Assembly: GCF_000576555.1 (NCBI RefSeq)
Contig: NZ_CP007145.1
Span: forward strand, 4,238,501 to 4,302,500
Source of the DNA: Hymenobacter swuensis DY53
Lineage (GTDB): Bacteria; Bacteroidota; Bacteroidia; Cytophagales; Hymenobacteraceae
Direction of reading: 5' to 3'
DNA: 64,000 nt
Below are positions 60,272 through 64,000 of the stretch, in pieces. A model generated the notes under the pieces. The model was given only the letters and a program-made list of their open reading frames with translations. It was not told where the DNA came from and made no database searches. Made by a program: the position numbers and the translations under genes. The stretch's first letter is position 1. The number at the start of each line of letters is the position of its first letter.

Positions 60272-61423
60272 TCACCGTTCCACCAGCTGCGCGAATTGCG
60301 CCAGGGAGCGGCCGAGGAAACGGTAGAGGCGGCGCAGCTGGCCGAAACGGATGAGGCGGTGGCTACTGGCCACGTGGCCGTAGCGCAGCTCCAGCGTCAG
60401 CAGGCAGCTGTCGAAATCCACGGCTTCCACGCAGCAGAACAGCAGGGCGTTGGGAAACAGGCGGAAGTGCGAAATCTTCTCCACGTAGGTCAGGCGGCCG
60501 TCCTCGTCCTCCAGGCACTGTACCGTCTGGAAGTCAATCTGGCCGCTGAACACGTCTACTTTGTAGCTGGTGCCGAGGCGGCCGGCCTTGGTCACGTCGT
60601 AATGTACGGCGGTGGCCCCTTCCATCCAGCGCGGGCGCAGACGGAAGTTGCTAAGCACCCGCAAAGCGTAGGGCGCGGGCACCCGCAGCGCGCGGCGCAC
60701 CTTCAGCACGCAGCCCTGGCCGGTGGGTACGTCGTCGTCTACGCCGGGAGCGTTGAGGAGCAGGCGCAGGGGCGAGAGGTGGGCGTAGTGGTAGGGCGTT
60801 TCGCCGAGGTACTCGTAGTAGGTGGAGCCGGGCAGCAGGCGCGTCCAGGCGAATACGCGGGCCAGCTCAGCCGGAGGCTGGGTACGCAGGTAACCGTCCG
60901 AGAGCAGAATGTACTCGGAGCCGGCCACGTTGTTCTTGAGCAGCCGGTGCACCACAATTACGTCGCGGCCCATGAGCTTGGTGTGCTCCCGGATGCGGGC
61001 CACGCTCACGCGGCCGTAGTGCACCACTATTTTAAGGGTGAGGGCCAGCTCGTGCAGGGAAGCGGCCAGGGCCGAGCCGGTGTCGCGCTCCACCAGGCGC
61101 AGGTAGTTCTGGAAGTCGAGGTAGATGCGGCGGCACTGGCGCACCAGCTCCTCGGCCGTGGGGGGCGGGCCCAGCCGGTAAAACAGCACCGCGTCGCCCT
61201 GAATTTCATTGACTTCCAGGTCCAGGGTGTTGGCCTCAATGAGGATTTCCAGCAGATCGGCTACCAGAAACGGAGCCTGCGGGTTGCCCGATTCCTCAAT
61301 GAAGCGGGTGAAGCCGCTGATATCGGGAATAAGCAGCAGGGCCGGCTGCTGCCCGTCGGCGGCCGACCCGGACGCGGTACCGGCCGCGCGGCGCTGGGCC
61401 CGCAATTCATCCAAAACACCCAT
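60272..61423 (-). CDS. Class III nucleotide cyclase-like protein of the DUF2652 type
   Basis: Class III cyclases make cyclic nucleotides from NTPs. The 383-residue product (from the ATG at 61423) has an N-terminal domain with cyclase landmarks. LIPDISGFTRFIEES carries the first metal Asp (Asp34) and NEIQGDAVLFYRLG the second (Asp77). Further on, KIVVHYGRV and KLMGRDVIVVHRLLKN align with the G-x-x-VN-A-R motif; the transition-state Asn appears to be Ile156, while Arg160 is kept. The C-terminal half (about 235-383) resembles a SRPBCC ligand-binding fold (LRVPAPYALRVLSNFRLRP). It could be an active cyclase, a non-cyclic variant or a nucleotide sensor. A TTG at 61438 would add five residues. It faces the HD-PycTM gene. 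Confidence 0.75.
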   Translation of the reverse strand: MGVLDELRAQRRAAGTASGSAADGQQPALLLIPDISGFTRFIEESGNPQAPFLVADLLEILIEANTLDLEVNEIQGDAVLFYRLGPPPTAEELVRQCRRIYLDFQNYLRLVERDTGSALAASLHELALTLKIVVHYGRVSVARIREHTKLMGRDVIVVHRLLKNNVAGSEYILLSDGYLRTQPPAELARVFAWTRLLPGSTYYEYLGETPYHYAHLSPLRLLLNAPGVDDDVPTGQGCVLKVRRALRVPAPYALRVLSNFRLRPRWMEGATAVHYDVTKAGRLGTSYKVDVFSGQIDFQTVQCLEDEDGRLTYVEKISHFRLFPNALLFCCVEAVDFDSCLLTLELRYGHVASSHRLIRFGQLRRLYRFLGRSLAQFAQLVER

Positions 61424-61521
61424 ACAGCCGGAACACAAAAGGAAAAACGGTGGAAACCAGTGCCCGAAGATACCAGCGGCGGCCCGGCTTTCTAGGGTCC
61501 GTGGACAGTCGCATAGAAAGA

Positions 61522-61645
61522 AAGAACGTCATCCCGAGCATGTGGCGCATTAAGCCAATGTCCGAGGAATCCCGCGTGCTGACGTGTGAGCACCATGGCA
61601 ACCTCAGCACGCGAGATTCCTCGCGGGGCTCGGAATGACGTTCTT
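61522..61645. repeat. Dispersed palindromic element (GTCATCCCGAGC family), full copy
   Basis: The outer arms AAGAACGTCATCCCGAGC (61522-61539) and their near complement (61628-61645) pair with one mismatch. An inner pair, GAGGAATCCCGCGTGCTGA (61564-61582) and TCAGCACGCGAGATTCCTC (61604-61622), also pairs. Related copies are noted near 3621, 13222, 58686 and 60093. Confidence 0.8.
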
Positions 61646-61743
61646 GCTAGGCGACTGTTCACACAGACTGGTACGCTTTACTCGCCCCGGCTGGTTTGGG
61701 CGGGCCGGGCTTTCGGCGTAGCTTTGCGGTAGGGTAACCAGCC

Positions 61744-61815
61744 GGCTGCGTAGTTCAACGGATAGAATGAGGGTTTCCTAAACTTTAGATGTGGGTTCGA
61801 TTCCCGCCGCGGCCA
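61744..61815 (+). tRNA. tRNA-Arg(CCU)
   Basis: The 72-nt sequence folds with acceptor GGCTGCG/CGCGGCC, a D arm, the anticodon loop TTCCTAA giving CCU, and T arm GTGGGTTCGATTCCCGC. No CCA is encoded. A terminator follows. It lies beside the mosaic methyltransferase gene; arginine-CCU tRNA genes are frequent integration sites for mobile DNA. Confidence 0.93.
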
Positions 61816-61819
61816 CAAT

Positions 61820-61852
61820 AAAGCCCGTTTCTGACTCAGAAACGGGCTTTTG
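61820..61852. terminator. Terminator after tRNA-Arg
   Basis: The 13-bp perfect arms AAAGCCCGTTTCT (61820-61832) and their complement (61838-61850) are followed by TTGT. Confidence 0.9.
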
Positions 61853-61921
61853 TATTTTCGAGGTGCTCGTGTTGTTCTCCTCCAGCATTGGCGGAGCAAT
61901 GCCACGTGACAAGCTGGTGGG

Positions 61922-62087
61922 AGAAGGCTAGTGCTAGAGAAGGCTAGTGCTAGTTCCCCTCCTTGGAAAGGAGGGGCTAGGGGTGGTTGACAATCGTTGA
62001 ACATCATCTAGCTCTAGAACTTGTTCTGGCGTCATCAACCACCCCTAACCCCTCCTTTCCAAGGAGGGAAACTAGCACTAGCCTTCT
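61922..62087. repeat. Fold-back element, copy 2, with a duplicated arm end
   Basis: The arms are complementary about the axis i + j = 124025, from 61938 to 62087. The core matches copy 1 at 21259-21394. The outer 16 bases, AGAAGGCTAGTGCTAG, are specific to this copy, are present in both arms, and are repeated once more in tandem at 61922-61937. The element lies between tRNA-Arg and the end of the methyltransferase gene; the rest of this 305-base gap holds nothing else. Confidence 0.88.
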
Positions 62088-62120
62088 ACTACTCACCTGC
62101 CAGGTGGCGGTACGCCCCTC

Positions 62121-64000
62121 TTACGCCGCGTAGGCCCCTTCCTCCGTCTGGCGGAGCAGGCTGAGGGCGGTGAGCGTATCCAGCAGGGGCTGCACGCGCT
62201 CCGGCTTGGTGCGCTTGAAGCGGGCAGCTACCTGGGCGGCCGTAACCGACTGGCCGGCCTGCTGCACGGCATCCCGAACGGCCTGCATCTGCTGGGCCAA
62301 CTCCGTAGGCCACGGCTGGGGGCCGGTGGCTTCCGCGGCAGGAGCAACCTTGGCAGCGGCGGCGGGTAGGGTCAGCGCCGACTGCTGCAACTCCGGGGCC
62401 TGGTAGGCGGGGCGGAGGTAGCGCACGTGGCCCGCCTGTTCCTCCTGGGCGCGCTCGTGGTTGAGGCGCACCAGGCGGGTCAGTATTTCCGCGTCGGGAA
62501 GGTCGGCGGGCCAGCCGTAGGCGGCGGCTACGGCTGTATCGAGCTGCTGGTGCAGGCTCAGGACGACGGAGGCCAGGCCCTGCTGGTTGATGGTTTGCTC
62601 TTTGGCCGTGGTGAGGGGCTGGCCGGCGCGCAGCTTCTCCACCACGTTGTAGAGGTCGGTGAGGGTGAGGGCGGGGTGCTGCGTTTGCTGGCGCTTGCGG
62701 TGGGCGTCGAGCTGTTCGGCTAGCTCCCTGATGCGCGCCTGCTGCTCCGCCGTGGTTGCTGGGAAGGGGAACGGGTCGAAGCAACGAGTTTTGTTGTAGC
62801 GGGGGGTGGCTCCAACTCCTAAAATCCCTCCTGCTGCAATAGCCCAAACAATATGTGCTTTAGACGATAATACACCCAAATTATAAGCATCATCTGTCGC
62901 AACTACTATACCCGTGCCTTCTGATATCCAATTACCAGGGACAAATTGGAATAGCCTATGCTTTGCGGTTTCTGCAGTTGCTATATACCTGGATAGTCCA
63001 ATAATAGCCTTACGCATACTTGGTTGATTTTCACCGAATAACCACCAACGTATCCGTCTACTCTCACGCGGATTATGGTCACGTTCAGGCTTGACGTTTA
63101 ACCATAGATGCTGATAAGCATCGGGGTATTTTGAGATTAATTCATCAGAGGTCAATCCAGTTGCGTCTATGACTGATAATTCCCTAGGGCGTTGGGTCAA
63201 GTCTTGTCCGCCAACGAAGTTCTTAATCAATGGCTGGCTTGAAGTTGCAGCCAGCCTTTCAGCATCTGTATTATTGAGTACAAATCCTTGCCCGTAGAAC
63301 TTCACCCCTAACAATGACATGCTTTCATTAGCCTGCAAAGCAGCAACCGAGGTAACATCTGCTCCTATTGAGAGGTCAGAATTGATAACTCCTTCCGTTT
63401 CTGTAACCTCGACATCTATATCCCCATCAGAACTTTGCCACTCACGTTTTAAAGAAGCTAGTGTACCAGCTTGAGCGCCAAGTTGTGCAACAGTCATAGC
63501 AATGCGGACAGCTGCACCATCACTGTTATCTACCCAAGGATGATCAGGAATGGCAAAGCTTATAGAAAGAGGATTTAGCTTATCTATCAGGCAAGCTTCA
63601 ACCACACGTCGATTATAAATTTGCGTTATAGAATTAGTAGTTATAAACCCAAATCTTTCGGCTTTCCCTGCAGTTAAAATTTGTCCTGCTTTATACCACC
63701 AATACATTACAAAATCAGCAGCATCAGGAACAACATTGCTGTATGCTTTACGCAATGCTTCTACATAGCCATCCCCCAACGCTTCGCGCATTTTAAGTTT
63801 TCCTATGAATGGCGGATTTCCAATAATAAAATCTGCTTTTGGCCATTCAGCAGGCTTAGGGTTTGGATAATCAAAAACCAACACCTGTGCCTTTTCATCA
63901 GGTATCTTAAGACCAGTAACAGGATGCATAGTAGTAGTTAACCCGTCCCAGCGCGTTACGGGTTGGCCGTAGGCATCGAGGCGGGGCACGGGCGGGCCGT
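62121..64000 (-). CDS. DNA methyltransferase, C-terminal part (MmeI/type IIG-like or DrmMI-like), cut by the right edge
   Basis: The frame stays open to the right edge, so about 626 residues of the C-terminal part are visible. The amino-methyltransferase motif IV NPPF occurs in ADFIIGNPPFIGKLKMREAL near the left end of the visible protein, showing an N6-adenine-type enzyme. Downstream, LTQRPRELSVIDA, NPRESRRIRWWLFGENQPSM, FVPGNWISEGTGIVVATDDA and TRCFDPFPFPATT belong to the target-recognition part. The last 200 residues are helical with coiled-coil-like stretches. The nuclease and SAM-binding motif I would lie beyond the edge. Base composition changes inside the gene: about 62800-63940 is AT-rich, while both ends are GC-rich. 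Confidence 0.8.
   Translation of the reverse strand, partial: GPPVPRLDAYGQPVTRWDGLTTTMHPVTGLKIPDEKAQVLVFDYPNPKPAEWPKADFIIGNPPFIGKLKMREALGDGYVEALRKAYSNVVPDAADFVMYWWYKAGQILTAGKAERFGFITTNSITQIYNRRVVEACLIDKLNPLSISFAIPDHPWVDNSDGAAVRIAMTVAQLGAQAGTLASLKREWQSSDGDIDVEVTETEGVINSDLSIGADVTSVAALQANESMSLLGVKFYGQGFVLNNTDAERLAATSSQPLIKNFVGGQDLTQRPRELSVIDATGLTSDELISKYPDAYQHLWLNVKPERDHNPRESRRIRWWLFGENQPSMRKAIIGLSRYIATAETAKHRLFQFVPGNWISEGTGIVVATDDAYNLGVLSSKAHIVWAIAAGGILGVGATPRYNKTRCFDPFPFPATTAEQQARIRELAEQLDAHRKRQQTQHPALTLTDLYNVVEKLRAGQPLTTAKEQTINQQGLASVVLSLHQQLDTAVAAAYGWPADLPDAEILTRLVRLNHERAQEEQAGHVRYLRPAYQAPELQQSALTLPAAAAKVAPAAEATGPQPWPTELAQQMQAVRDAVQQAGQSVTAAQVAARFKRTKPERVQPLLDTLTALSLLRQTEEGAYAA

Noticed and set aside
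60296..61495. A 399-codon forward frame over the cyclase-like gene
   Set aside because: It overlaps the DUF2652-type gene completely and has shadow-like composition (Ala, Gly, His, Gln).

Overview
The window is chromosomal DNA of a GC-rich member of the Bacteroidota, most like Hymenobacter or a close relative in the Cytophagales. The signs are genes of about 60 % GC, many genes preceded by the Bacteroidota -7 promoter motif TAnnTTTG, secreted proteins with C-terminal type IX secretion (T9SS) sorting domains, and protein families typical of the phylum (M36 and M43 peptidases, META-domain lipoproteins, DUF6377, DUF2141).

Layout. 0-13 kb: tRNA-Leu and tRNA-Gly, mutS, a SpoU-type RNA methyltransferase, a secreted M36 peptidase, a TerC protein, YajQ, a GNAT enzyme, a hotdog thioesterase, an NYN/cold-shock protein and a YdjM-like membrane hydrolase. 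13-21.5 kb: mfd, whose last codons are shifted out of frame; a 90-bp perfect palindrome; a strongly AT-rich 989-residue NACHT ATPase with a C-terminal TOPRIM domain; a short inverted-repeat element; an eleven-unit 21-bp repeat array; and an unknown gene ending in another palindromic element. 21.7-33.4 kb: an S74 tail-fibre-type protein, an OmpA-like pseudogene, a TPR/HTH sensor, META lipoproteins, DsbA, DUF1905 and DUF2141 proteins, two STAS-like proteins, a large MA-type peptidase/propeller/barrel protein and msrA. 33.7-51 kb: a lipoprotein, a methionine aminotransferase next to an omega-amidase, an FG-GAP T9SS protein, murF, rfbC, a glycosyltransferase, a cytochrome c, hflX, two tandem M43 peptidases, sixA and ppk1. 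51-64 kb: small genes, an outer-membrane protein, a metallophosphatase/kinase-like/Omp85 fusion, an HD-plus-Pycsar-effector membrane protein facing a class III cyclase-like gene, tRNA-Arg(CCU), and the 3' part of a DNA methyltransferase that runs off the right edge.

How the parts fit. Most genes are housekeeping or secretion genes in short operons separated by strong, often bidirectional, terminators. Three loci look like anti-phage defence: the isolated NACHT-TOPRIM gene (horizontally acquired by its composition), the convergent HD-PycTM/cyclase-like pair, and the mosaic methyltransferase near a tRNA. The NACHT-TOPRIM gene and the HD-PycTM/cyclase-like pair are the best candidates for an undescribed system. 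Many intergenic regions carry short palindromic elements of at least four families; some of these reach into the 3' ends of the neighbouring genes.
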